Shown: positions 1 through 5,670 of the stretch, one piece after another
How the letters are laid out: every line of letters begins with the position of its first letter
Position numbering within the stretch: the first letter of the stretch is position 1
NCBI GenBank assembly: GCA_045586995.1
Contig: JAZNBI010000005.1
Span: 1-5,903 of the forward strand
Source of the DNA: JAZNBI01 sp045586995
Lineage (GTDB): Bacteria; Bacillota; Clostridia; Oscillospirales; CAG-272
Length of the DNA stretch: 5,903 bases
Direction: 5' to 3'
The notes under the pieces: generated by a model
Database searches by the model: none
Told to the model about the DNA's origin: nothing
Seen by the model: only the letters and a program-made list of their open reading frames with translations
Program-made: the position numbers and the translations under genes

Positions 1-4
1 CCAT
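1..4 (-). CDS. Start codon of a divergent gene running off the left edge
   Basis: Only the first four bases of the gene lie inside the window: on the minus strand an ATG at 4-2 followed by G. The case for a real start is its context. A GGAGGG ribosome site lies on the minus strand at 15-10, five bases before the ATG, and a good minus-strand promoter (TTGTCA at 54-49, 17-bp spacer, TAAAAT at 31-26) lies upstream. Nothing can be said about the product. Because it shares a control region with the gene at 112, a regulator is a reasonable guess, but that is inference only. Confidence 0.45.
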
Positions 5-25
5 AAACACCCTCCATTAATATAC

Positions 26-92
26 ATTTTATCGAATATATACCTAATTGACAACTTCTCTGATTTGGTATATACTTATATAGGTATATATT
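26..92. promoter_or_regulatory. Overlapping divergent promoters with flanking inverted repeat
   Basis: The plus-strand promoter is TTGACA (48-53), 17 bp, TATACT (71-76). The minus-strand promoter is TTGTCA (54-49), 17 bp, TAAAAT (31-26). The two -35 boxes lie on top of each other. A perfect 12-bp inverted repeat, AATATATACCTA at 35-46 and TAGGTATATATT at 81-92, brackets the core. A third GGTATATA sits at 67-74 and runs into the plus -10, exactly 16 bp before the copy at 83-90. The arms fall in the minus spacer and on the likely plus start site, so a protein bound to them could control both directions. The promoters are seen directly; the operator role is inferred. Confidence 0.7.
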
Positions 93-111
93 GAAAAGCA
101 GGTTTTATTCA

Positions 112-339
112 ATGAAATTACTGATCGTTGGTTCGCGAAGCATCACAGAGTTTGACTTATCACCGTATATTTCTGCGGATATTGACACTATTATCAGCGG
201 AGGTGCAAATGGAATTGATAGTTTGGCAGAGCAGTATGCCGATTTGCACCGTCTATCTAAATATATACTCCGCCCGCGCTATGACCTCTACAAACGTTCC
301 GCACCACTCCAAAGTTTAACAAAAAACACACAACTTTAA
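112..339 (+). pseudogene. Truncated SLOG/DUF2493-like nucleotide-binding protein
   Basis: The 75-residue product begins MKLLIVGSRSI, a Rossmann-like first strand with a GSRS loop. It continues with IISGGANGID at about residues 28-36 and the YILRPRYDLYKRSAPL segment at 51-66. This order matches small SLOG-superfamily proteins (DUF2493/YpsA-like), which are normally about 110-120 residues. Here the similarity stops after APL and the frame ends nine residues later; I see no continuation of the expected second half in any frame downstream, so a deletion or rearrangement near 305-315 is likely. The ATG at 112 is preferred to the TTG at 91 because family similarity starts there and AGCAGG lies nine bases upstream. 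SLOG proteins bind nucleotides or nucleotide-derived ligands, but the specific role of this group is unknown. A deliberately short protein cannot be excluded. Confidence 0.65.
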
Positions 340-363
340 AAAATATCAAATAAATTTTCCGTA

Positions 364-397
364 AGATGTTGATTTTTCAACATCTATGGTGTATAAT
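364..397 (+). promoter_or_regulatory. Promoter with MarR-type palindromic operator
   Basis: A sigma-A promoter, TTGATT (369-374), 17 bp, TATAAT (392-397), precedes the MarR gene with a short predicted leader of about 30 bases. A perfect palindrome with arms AGATGTTGA (364-372) and TCAACATCT (377-385) and a TTTT centre covers the -35 box and half the spacer. There is no U-tract after it and it lies upstream of the start site, so it is an operator candidate rather than a terminator. Its size and TTGA/TCAA half-sites are typical of MarR dimers, which suggests autoregulation of the downstream genes. No second copy is seen before the DegV or FakA genes, which fits a single controlling promoter. 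Confidence 0.75.
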
Positions 398-433
398 ACT
401 ATCATATGTGAAAAAATACAATACGGAGATAGT

Positions 434-871
434 ATGATAGACCGTTTTGAAAAATTTTCTTTTGCGATATCTGAGCTCCATAGGTATCTGAATAAAATAA
501 CAGCTGATGAAATGGAGCGCTATGGTCTTAAAGGTCCGCACGCCATATATCTTTTTGTCCTGTACCGCTATGATGAAGGCATAACCGAGTCAGAGCTTTC
601 CGAGCTTTGCTTTAAAAACAAAGCCGATGTATCCCGCGCAATAGGAAGCTTTGAGAAGAAGGGCTTAATAGTCAAAAAGGGAGGGACAAAAAATAACTAC
701 CGTGCACAGATAATGCTGACCGAAGACGGTATAAAGGCGGCTAATGCTTTGCAAGAGCGAGCCCATGTGCTTATAGATCGGGTGGGAAGCGGCATTACCG
801 ATGAAAACCGAAATATACTTTATGAAACGCTTGGGCTTATTGCATCGAATATGCGTGATATGGTTGATTAG
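434..871 (+). CDS. MarR-family transcriptional regulator
   Basis: The 145-residue protein has the usual MarR length and layout. An N-terminal dimerisation helix (residues 1-30) is followed by the winged helix-turn-helix, with TESELSELCF at 51-60 and the recognition helix NKADVSRAIGSFEKKGLI at 62-79. The wing lies around VKKGGTKNNYRAQIMLTEDG (80-99) and C-terminal dimer helices run from about 100 to 145. The start at 434 is chosen over the in-frame ATG at 386 because GGAG (425-428) sits five bases before it and family similarity begins there; 386 also lies upstream of the promoter's -10. It is the first gene of an apparent operon with a DegV/FakB and a FakA homologue. By analogy with FabT, the MarR-type regulator of streptococcal fatty-acid synthesis, it may sense a lipid-related ligand. 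That is inference from context, since the effector pocket cannot be read from sequence. Confidence 0.9.
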   Translation: MIDRFEKFSFAISELHRYLNKITADEMERYGLKGPHAIYLFVLYRYDEGITESELSELCFKNKADVSRAIGSFEKKGLIVKKGGTKNNYRAQIMLTEDGIKAANALQERAHVLIDRVGSGITDENRNILYETLGLIASNMRDMVD

Positions 872-940
872 ACCAAAAAACGGCAGCAGAATATTTTTTC
901 ACTTGTCAAGATAGAATGTATAGAAAGGATTATTTAAATT

Positions 941-1807
941 ATGAGTAATTTCGTTATATATACCGACTCCGCCTGCGATCTTAAGCAGGATGTGCTTGCG
1001 GCTTGGGGTATTCCCTCCGAGTCACTCACCTTCAGATTCACCGATTCCGACGTTGAGTATAAGAATGATGATATGTCGATAGAGGAATTCTATCAGAATA
1101 TGATCAATGGGCGCGTTGCCAAGACGGCAGCAATAAACTCTCAAACCTTTGTTGAAAGCTTTGAGAAGATACTTACCGAGGGACAGGACATTCTTTATAT
1201 CGGCTTTTCCTCGGGGCTCAGCACGACCTTTAACTCCGCTCGCATTGCGGCAACCGAGCTTGCAAAAAAATATCCCGAAAGAAAGGTTATTGTTGTAGAT
1301 AGTCTTTGCGCTTCCGCAGGGCTGGGTCTTCTTTTAAAGCTTGCCGTTGATAAAAAGGACTCCGGAGCATCTATTGAGGATGTTGCTGAATATATCGAAG
1401 GAATCAAACTCAATATTTGCCATTGGTTTACGGTAAATGACCTTGTTTATCTTAAACGTGGCGGCAGAGTCAGCGCAGCCACAGCGCTTGTTGGAAATAT
1501 GCTTGGTATAAAGCCGGTTCTGCACGTTGATAATGACGGACATCTCATAAACGTAACCAAAGCGAGAGGCAGAAGAGCATCTATTGTTGCGCTTGCTGAT
1601 AAGTATACCGAGCTTGCACAAACTGCAGGCGAGGGAAAAGTATATATTTCTCACGCATTCTGCGAGCAGGATGCACGTGAACTTGCAGGGATTATCGAGC
1701 AGAAGCACGGCGTAAAAACCGAGATCATAACCGATGTCGGAACAGTTATTGGCGCGCACTCCGGTCCCGGAACTCTCGCACTCTTCTTCGTCGGCAAAGA
1801 AAGATAA
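941..1807 (+). CDS. degV: DegV family fatty-acid-binding protein (FakB type)
   Basis: This full-length DegV protein (288 residues; the family is about 280-290) binds a single fatty acid in a tunnel between two alpha/beta domains and presents its carboxylate to the kinase FakA. Visible family motifs are TDSACDL (8-14), the KTAAINSQTF segment (61-70), SSGLSTTFNSA (90-100), VDSLCASAGLG (119-129), LVYLKRGGRVS (168-178), GIKPVL (189-194), ARGRR (208-212) and GTVIGAHSGPG (267-277). T62, S94 and H273 fall where carboxylate-contacting Thr, Ser and His lie in characterised FakB proteins. AGAAAGGA (922-929) is the ribosome site, with a longish 11-base spacing. It follows MarR by 69 bases and precedes the kinase by 16, an arrangement that supports cotranscription. 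Chain-length preference cannot be predicted here. The protein is cytoplasmic, with no signal peptide or membrane segment. Confidence 0.93.
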   Translation: MSNFVIYTDSACDLKQDVLAAWGIPSESLTFRFTDSDVEYKNDDMSIEEFYQNMINGRVAKTAAINSQTFVESFEKILTEGQDILYIGFSSGLSTTFNSARIAATELAKKYPERKVIVVDSLCASAGLGLLLKLAVDKKDSGASIEDVAEYIEGIKLNICHWFTVNDLVYLKRGGRVSAATALVGNMLGIKPVLHVDNDGHLINVTKARGRRASIVALADKYTELAQTAGEGKVYISHAFCEQDARELAGIIEQKHGVKTEIITDVGTVIGAHSGPGTLALFFVGKER

Positions 1808-1823
1808 TCGTAAGGAGTAAACT

Positions 1824-3710
1824 ATGTCTAATTATAAGAACACCACCGAAAAGCGTGAACCAACATCAATAAAGCATCATACAACTCATGCAAAGACCTC
1901 TGCAAAGAAGCCCGCAATGCCAAGCATCCATATGAAGCCGGTGCAGAAAAAGAATACTATCAAAACAATAAAGATTACAAAACCCGCAAATTCGAAAAAA
2001 GCACCGCCCCAGGAAAAGAAAAAATACGGAGGTATAAAATATCTCGGCGGACTTCTGTTTGCCAAAATGCTTCGCGGCGGCACCTCAGAGCTGAGATCCA
2101 ATGCTGAGGAGGTAAATAAGCTTAACGTTTTCCCCGTTCCCGACGGTGATACAGGCGATAATATGCGTATGACTATCGAGAGCGGTATTGCCGCAATCGA
2201 AAATCTTGATACCGATGACCTTGCCGATGTTATGAAGGTATTTTCACACGGTATGCTCATCGGCGCAAGAGGAAACTCTGGCGTTATCCTTTCTCAATTT
2301 TTCGCCGGTATGTCAAAGGGACTCCAAAGCGAATCAAAAGCAGACCCTGCGGCTATGGCGCGCGCACTTGAGATGGGCGTTGAGCAGGCGTATTCCTCGG
2401 TTATGACACCTACCGAGGGTACTATACTTACCGTAGCAAGAGAGGCGGTTGAATATGCGGTTGCAAATATGAGTCCGAAAAGCACCATAAGATCGCTTTT
2501 TGCCGACCTTGTAAAGGAAATGCACGAGTCGCTTAACCGCACCCCCGAAATACTCAAGGTTCTTAAGGATGCGGGCGTCGTGGACAGCGGCGGAGCGGGA
2601 CTGTTCTATATTATGGATGGTATCAACCGAGTTCTTAACGGCGAGGAGGTTGCCGATACAGGCAAAACACCGATGCAGTCGGCCGCGCCGTCTATTGGCA
2701 GCGGAAGCTTTGGCCCCGACAGCGAGATGACCTTCGGATATTGCACCGAATTTCTTCTTCAGCTTCAGTCATTCAAGGTGAATATCGATAAATTTGACGT
2801 TGATATCATAAAAAACTATCTTGCCGAGATCGGTGACTCTATAGTCGCCTTCAAAACCGATAGCATAGTAAAGGTGCACGTTCATACAAAATGCCCCGAG
2901 CGCGTGCTTGCACACGCCAGAAAATACGGCGAATTCTTGACTATTAAGATAGAGAATATGTCGGTTCAGCACTCTGAAAATAAGCTTGAAAATGAGCAAA
3001 AAGCTGACACTGCCCCCGAAGAAAAAACCACCCTTGGTGAGCGCAAGAAATACGGTATAGTCGCCGTAAGTAACGGAAACGGGATATCTGAGGTTTTCCG
3101 AGAATTCGGCGTTGACCAGATAGTCGAGGGCGGGCAGACAAATAACCCCTCAACAGGTGAATTCCTTGAAGCGTTTGATAAAATACACGCCGAGCATATC
3201 TTCGTTCTTCCCAACAACGGAAACATCATTCTCGCGGCAGAGCAATCCGCCGAGATATACGAAAAAGCAAAAATACACGTCATTCCCGCAAAGAATATCG
3301 GCGCAGGATACGTTGCCGTTTCCACAATGGACTTTGAAAGTGACAGTCCCGAGCAGATCATAAACGGAATGCTCGAGGCAATTGAGCGAATAACAACGGG
3401 ATACGTTTCTCCCTCGATCCGCGATGCCGACCTTAACGGTATACATATCAATAACGGTGATACCATAGGAATCATCGGTAAGGATATCGTAGTTTCGGAT
3501 GCGGACAGAGAGCTCTCGGTTCTCGGCCTTGTCGCAAAGCTTATGGAGGAGCAGGAAAAGTATATGCTTACTGTATTCTTCGGTAAGGATTCCGTAGAAG
3601 AGGAACGCAATAGCATAAGCGCACGCATTGTCGAAAAATATCCATCCCTCGAGGTATATTTCATAGACGGCGGTCAGGAGATTGCCCCCTATATATTCGT
3701 AGCCGAATAA
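1824..3710 (+). CDS. fakA: FakA-type fatty-acid kinase (DAK2/YloV family)
   Basis: FakA phosphorylates the fatty acid held by FakB to acyl-phosphate for phospholipid synthesis. The N-terminal DhaL-like kinase domain (about 70-275) carries LNVFPVPDGDTGDNM (100-114), whose Asp residues bind ATP-Mg, then GARGNSGVILSQ (147-158), TPTEGT (195-200) and DAGVVDSGGAGL (249-260). The middle domain has YCTEF (306-310) and VHVHT (351-355); in FakA the Cys and His residues of this domain serve zinc binding and catalysis. ENMSVQH follows at 377-383. The C-terminal FakB-binding domain has EGGQTNNPST (435-444) and VLPNNGNI (461-468). At 628 residues it is longer than the usual 550 or so because residues 1-67 form a Lys/Thr/Pro-rich, probably disordered extension (17 Lys, one Arg, three Glu). 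AAGGAG at 1812-1817, six bases upstream, fixes the start. It is the last gene before a strong terminator. Confidence 0.94.
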   Translation: MSNYKNTTEKREPTSIKHHTTHAKTSAKKPAMPSIHMKPVQKKNTIKTIKITKPANSKKAPPQEKKKYGGIKYLGGLLFAKMLRGGTSELRSNAEEVNKLNVFPVPDGDTGDNMRMTIESGIAAIENLDTDDLADVMKVFSHGMLIGARGNSGVILSQFFAGMSKGLQSESKADPAAMARALEMGVEQAYSSVMTPTEGTILTVAREAVEYAVANMSPKSTIRSLFADLVKEMHESLNRTPEILKVLKDAGVVDSGGAGLFYIMDGINRVLNGEEVADTGKTPMQSAAPSIGSGSFGPDSEMTFGYCTEFLLQLQSFKVNIDKFDVDIIKNYLAEIGDSIVAFKTDSIVKVHVHTKCPERVLAHARKYGEFLTIKIENMSVQHSENKLENEQKADTAPEEKTTLGERKKYGIVAVSNGNGISEVFREFGVDQIVEGGQTNNPSTGEFLEAFDKIHAEHIFVLPNNGNIILAAEQSAEIYEKAKIHVIPAKNIGAGYVAVSTMDFESDSPEQIINGMLEAIERITTGYVSPSIRDADLNGIHINNGDTIGIIGKDIVVSDADRELSVLGLVAKLMEEQEKYMLTVFFGKDSVEEERNSISARIVEKYPSLEVYFIDGGQEIAPYIFVAE

Positions 3711-3724
3711 GTATAATAAAACAC

Positions 3725-3753
3725 AAAAAAGAGCTTTTGAAAATCAAAAACTC
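3725..3753 (-). terminator. Minus-strand intrinsic terminator after the XRE gene
   Basis: On the minus strand GAGTTTTTGA (3753-3744) pairs with TCAAAAGCTC (3740-3731) around a three-base loop, with one U-G wobble, and is followed by six Ts (3730-3725). On the plus strand the same site has a C-A mismatch and no T-tract, so it is directional. It would stop leftward transcription from the XRE gene before it enters the kinase gene. Confidence 0.65.
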
Positions 3754-3762
3754 CGATTACTG

Positions 3763-3803
3763 ACAAAGTCTATCTCTTGCTTGAGATAGACTTTGTTTTT
3801 TTT
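3763..3803 (+). terminator. Strong intrinsic terminator of the MarR-DegV-FakA operon
   Basis: A perfect 14-bp stem, ACAAAGTCTATCTC (3763-3776) with GAGATAGACTTTGT (3783-3796), has a TTGCTT loop. The final T of the stem starts an eight-T run (3796-3803). It lies 52 bases after the kinase stop codon and faces the minus-strand gene, forming a convergent pair with the terminator at 3725-3753. Confidence 0.92.
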
Positions 3804-3923
3804 AAGATAGAGTGACAGTAGATATACTAAAATCTTCTTCCGTATATGCTTTCATTAAATTTTTGAAAAAAGCAATATGATGGTAAGTTAATTTTTTGAT
3901 AATTTCAGTTCGGCGAATTGAAT

Positions 3924-4532
3924 TTACTTCTTCAACACTTTTTTGCACCAAGTGCGTTTGTTGCATTTAGGACACTTTAAGTAACGTGTTGTTCCCATGT
4001 GCATTGCGCTCAATGCCTCTGAATAGGTAGGTACAATTTCGTGACCGCAATTTTTACACTTGTAAGCACCTACACTGACTTCAAGCTTTAACGCATAGAA
4101 GCACGGTATTAAAAACACAACGCAAATACCGAGAATGGTGACAAGCTGCCACACTCCTTCGGGAATCAAAAATGCAGCAATAAAGATACCTGCAAATAGT
4201 GCCGTCATACTCACGATCATAATTGCCCACATAGAAGTCCAAATCGTTTTGTTCTTCTTCTCTAATTCTTTTGCCATATCAAGCAAAAGCTGTTCGTTTT
4301 TCTGATTGTTATTTTCCATATTGATTTTCTCCCCACTTAATAATTCATTTACACTGATGCAAAGAATATCACAGAGTTCAAGCATTATCGAAGAATCGGG
4401 CATTGTTATACCCCTTTCCCATTTGGATATTGCTTTATCGGTGATACCCAGTTTTTCTGCCAACTGCATTTGTGTTAAGTTTGCCTTTTTTCTGCACTCG
4501 GCAACGAATCTTCCGATCTTTATTTGATTCAT
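3924..4532 (-). CDS. XRE-family regulator with two membrane helices and zinc ribbon
   Basis: The 202-residue protein has three parts. Residues 4-67 are a Cro/C1-type helix-turn-helix, with LTQMQLAEKLGITDKAISKWERG at 19-41 as its core. After a hydrophilic, coil-prone linker (about 68-95) come two hydrophobic segments at about 97-123 and 127-150. The C-terminal zinc ribbon has CKNC (159-162) and CPKC (187-190), with an extra Cys at 196. The regulator is thus probably anchored in the membrane with both DNA-binding and zinc-ribbon ends in the cytoplasm, a layout common among Bacillota proteins of unknown signal. The start at 4532 is set by AAAGGAGG (4546-4539), six bases away; the in-frame ATG at 4583 lacks such a site and would add residues outside the domain. 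A promoter at 4689-4661 gives a leader of about 120 bases. Its target genes are not evident. Confidence 0.9.
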   Translation of the reverse strand: MNQIKIGRFVAECRKKANLTQMQLAEKLGITDKAISKWERGITMPDSSIMLELCDILCISVNELLSGEKINMENNNQKNEQLLLDMAKELEKKNKTIWTSMWAIMIVSMTALFAGIFIAAFLIPEGVWQLVTILGICVVFLIPCFYALKLEVSVGAYKCKNCGHEIVPTYSEALSAMHMGTTRYLKCPKCNKRTWCKKVLKK

Positions 4533-4660
4533 AGGATGCCTCCTTTCGCTTTCAGTATAGACAATTAGGAGAAGAAAAAACACATACCATTGGTTTAGTG
4601 AGGAGAAGTAAACCTATGATAGAGTGAAAATTGACCGATAAATTCAAATCTATTGATAAG

Positions 4661-4689
4661 ATTATATCATAGAACCGTATGTTTTTCAA
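4661..4689 (-). promoter_or_regulatory. Leftward promoter of the XRE gene at the repeat edge
   Basis: On the minus strand TTGAAA (4689-4684) is separated by 17 bp from TATAAT (4666-4661), which is preceded by TGA as an extended -10 motif. The -35 box directly abuts the first GTGAAAT box of the adjacent repeat (4690-4696). The same arrangement occurs at 5670-5642. The stretch between this promoter and the XRE ribosome site (4547-4660) holds only a 6-bp inverted repeat, GGTTTA (4592-4597) with TAAACC (4609-4614), and no supported gene. Confidence 0.8.
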
Positions 4690-4897
4690 GTGAAATATTC
4701 GGCCTCTGCCGAATGTGAAATAACGCGCTATCGCACATTGTGAAATATTGCTCCTTGCAGTCGCAATGTGAAATGAAATTTGCCCACATTCGCGTCAGCG
4801 AATATTTCACAGCGAAGCTATTTCACTTGCCCGCAAGGGCAAATTTCGTTGAAAAAAGCACACATTGTCTTGGTAGACAAATGTGTGCTTTTTTCTG
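4690..4897. repeat. GTGAAAT-box palindromic array, copy 1
   Basis: This copy fills most of the gap between the XRE gene and the membrane-protein gene. Four forward GTGAAAT boxes start at 4690, 4715, 4740 and 4768, and two inverted ATTTCAC boxes start at 4804 and 4820. Between boxes lie hairpins: ATTCGGC/GCCGAAT (4697-4714), a weak one at 4722-4739, ATTGC/GCAAT (4746-4766), ATTCGC/GCGAAT (4788-4803) and AGC/GCT (4811-4819). An 11-bp perfect inverted repeat, GAAATTTGCCC (4775-4785) with GGGCAAATTTC (4837-4847), encloses the inverted part. Its right arm can instead pair locally, TTGCCC with GGGCAA (4827-4842). The array ends in a bidirectional terminator. The last 132 bases (4766-4897) match copy 2 except for one 22-bp module. 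Open frames across it are artefacts of the repeats. Confidence 0.9.
4851..4895. terminator. Bidirectional terminator at the end of repeat copy 1
   Basis: GCACACATTGTC (4858-4869) pairs with GACAAATGTGTGC (4876-4888) with a single bulged A. The stem is flanked by six As (4852-4857) and six Ts (4889-4894), so both strands give a hairpin followed by six Us. On the minus strand it lies about 60 bases after the membrane-protein stop and would end that two-gene transcript before the XRE promoter. Confidence 0.85.
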
Positions 4898-4912
4898 CCT
4901 TAAACGGGTAAA

Positions 4913-4954
4913 AAGGTGTCTAAACATAGGTAAAAACGAAAATAAGGTGTCTAA
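4913..4954. repeat. Two 11-bp direct repeats after the membrane-protein gene
   Basis: AAGGTGTCTAA occurs at 4913-4923 and again at 4944-4954, each preceded within a few to about twenty bases by a GGTAAAAA-like stretch. The pair lies between the membrane-protein stop and the terminator of repeat copy 1. I cannot assign a function. A remnant of an insertion-element end or a small local duplication are both possible. Confidence 0.4.
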
Positions 4955-4956
4955 TT

Positions 4957-5274
4957 TTATGATCCGTATGCGCCCAACAAGGACAATAGCGCTTGAATGA
5001 TACCGAATATAAATAATGCTACAGAAACAAATAGTAAAATACTGCCTATTTTACTATTTTGGGATTTGAAATGCTTTCCACAAAAAAACATAGCAATACA
5101 AAGGGGACTAAACATTACGAAAGCCAATAGTCCTTGAACGCGTTGATTGGCAGCAAAATCGGGGATGGATCCACTTTGAACAAGACTGCTGAGCGCAGAA
5201 AAGCCAATTAGAAAAACCACAAATATTGCTAACGCAATTATACCGATTTTTTGATTTTTATCAAGTTTTTTCAT
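4957..5274 (-). CDS. Small three-helix membrane protein of unknown function
   Basis: I do not recognise a family. The 105-residue product has a short positively charged start (MKKLDKNQK) and three hydrophobic segments at about 10-32, 46-66 and 76-101. They are joined by a loop with SGSIPDFAANQR (34-45) and a charged loop, GKHFKSQNSK (66-75). By the positive-inside rule the N-terminus and the charged loop would be cytoplasmic. The ATG overlaps the stop codon of the upstream four-helix-bundle gene (ATGA). AAAGGAG (5289-5283) lies within that gene's end, eight bases before the start, so the two are probably translationally coupled. The pair is bracketed by the two repeat copies and ends at the terminator of copy 1. 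The coupling suggests a linked function, but nothing in the sequence names it. Confidence 0.75.
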   Translation of the reverse strand: MKKLDKNQKIGIIALAIFVVFLIGFSALSSLVQSGSIPDFAANQRVQGLLAFVMFSPLCIAMFFCGKHFKSQNSKIGSILLFVSVALFIFGIIQALLSLLGAYGS

Positions 5275-5621
5275 TTCATGTTCTCCTTTGCAGTGTTAAT
5301 CGAGGCAATCAACATTCTACGAATAGTTCCACACTGATTATAAAGTTCTTTTGCAATCTCGCGGTCAAGTAATTCGGATTTTACAAACAATTCAAGCCAA
5401 TATTCCGTTTCATAGCACTCTTTCAAGGCAATCTGAAATTTGGCAACAAAGTCGGCTTTGCTATGAGCATAATTCGCTTCGTGAATATTTGCACCGATGG
5501 AGGTAGAGGAACGCTCTAACTGATTGACAAGAGAATAGTGACCATTTATTTCGTCGCACATTTTAATGACTTTAACCGCAAAATCTGTGGATAGGTCACG
5601 GAGTTTCGAATCTGCCATCAT
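5271..5621 (-). CDS. Four-helix-bundle protein of the S23/IVS family
   Basis: The 116-residue protein matches the small four-helix-bundle family first known from intervening sequences in bacterial 23S rRNA genes and structurally related to Avd of diversity-generating retroelements. Family features are an N-terminal helix with LRDLSTDFAVKVIKMCDEI (7-25), the helix LVNQLERSSTSIGANIHEAN (31-50), the long helix SKADFVAKFQIALKECYETEYWLEL (54-78) and a final helix around LLDREIAKELYNQCGTIRRMLIASI (84-108). Its biochemical role is not established. No 23S rRNA sequence, reverse transcriptase or variable repeat is present here, so it is a free-standing member. Two adjacent ATGs (5621 and 5618) are possible starts; AAAGG (5633-5629) lies seven bases before the first. 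Its own promoter is at 5670-5642, and it overlaps the membrane-protein gene by four bases. Confidence 0.9.
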   Translation of the reverse strand: MMADSKLRDLSTDFAVKVIKMCDEINGHYSLVNQLERSSTSIGANIHEANYAHSKADFVAKFQIALKECYETEYWLELFVKSELLDREIAKELYNQCGTIRRMLIASINTAKENMK

Positions 5622-5641
5622 AACACCGCCTTTCTGCCGCT

Positions 5642-5670
5642 ATTATATCATAAACTCGTTAGCTTTTCAA
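5642..5670 (-). promoter_or_regulatory. Leftward promoter of the four-helix-bundle gene
   Basis: On the minus strand TTGAAA (5670-5665) is followed by 17 bp and TATAAT (5647-5642) with an extended -10 TGA. It has the same layout as the promoter at 4689-4661, including the shared plus-strand block ATTATATCATA (5642-5652 and 4661-4671), while about half of the remaining spacer bases differ. It abuts the first box of repeat copy 2. Confidence 0.8.

Noticed and set aside
364..385. Terminator of the truncated SLOG gene
   Set aside because: The hairpin is perfect but not followed by a T-run, and it overlaps a promoter -35, so an operator fits better.
386..433. Upstream ATG start for the MarR gene
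   Set aside because: It lies upstream of the -10 box and predicted start site and lacks a ribosome site; the ATG at 434 has GGAG five bases before it.
903..931. Separate promoter for the DegV gene
   Set aside because: TTGTCA at 903-908 has no acceptable -10 at 16-18 bp, so cotranscription from the MarR promoter is more likely.
1334..1759. Minus-strand open frame of 141 codons inside the DegV gene
   Set aside because: It is a mirror frame of a conserved gene with no ribosome site or family similarity.
2966..3664. Minus-strand open frame of 232 codons inside the kinase gene
   Set aside because: It is antisense to a well-conserved kinase reading frame, Ser/Ile-rich as mirror frames often are, and shows no recognisable domain.
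4533..4583. Upstream start for the XRE gene (17 extra residues)
   Set aside because: The extra residues contain the ribosome-site region itself, and the ATG at 4532 has a near-perfect AAAGGAGG at six bases.
4740..5000. Plus-strand open frame of 86 codons across repeat copy 1
   Set aside because: It lies on the hairpin array and terminator, and its peptide shares a stretch with the open frame at 5566-5850 only because the DNA repeat is the same. It has no ribosome site.
5271..5621. Diversity-generating retroelement with Avd
   Set aside because: The four-helix-bundle fold is related to Avd, but there is no reverse transcriptase, template repeat or variable repeat in the window.
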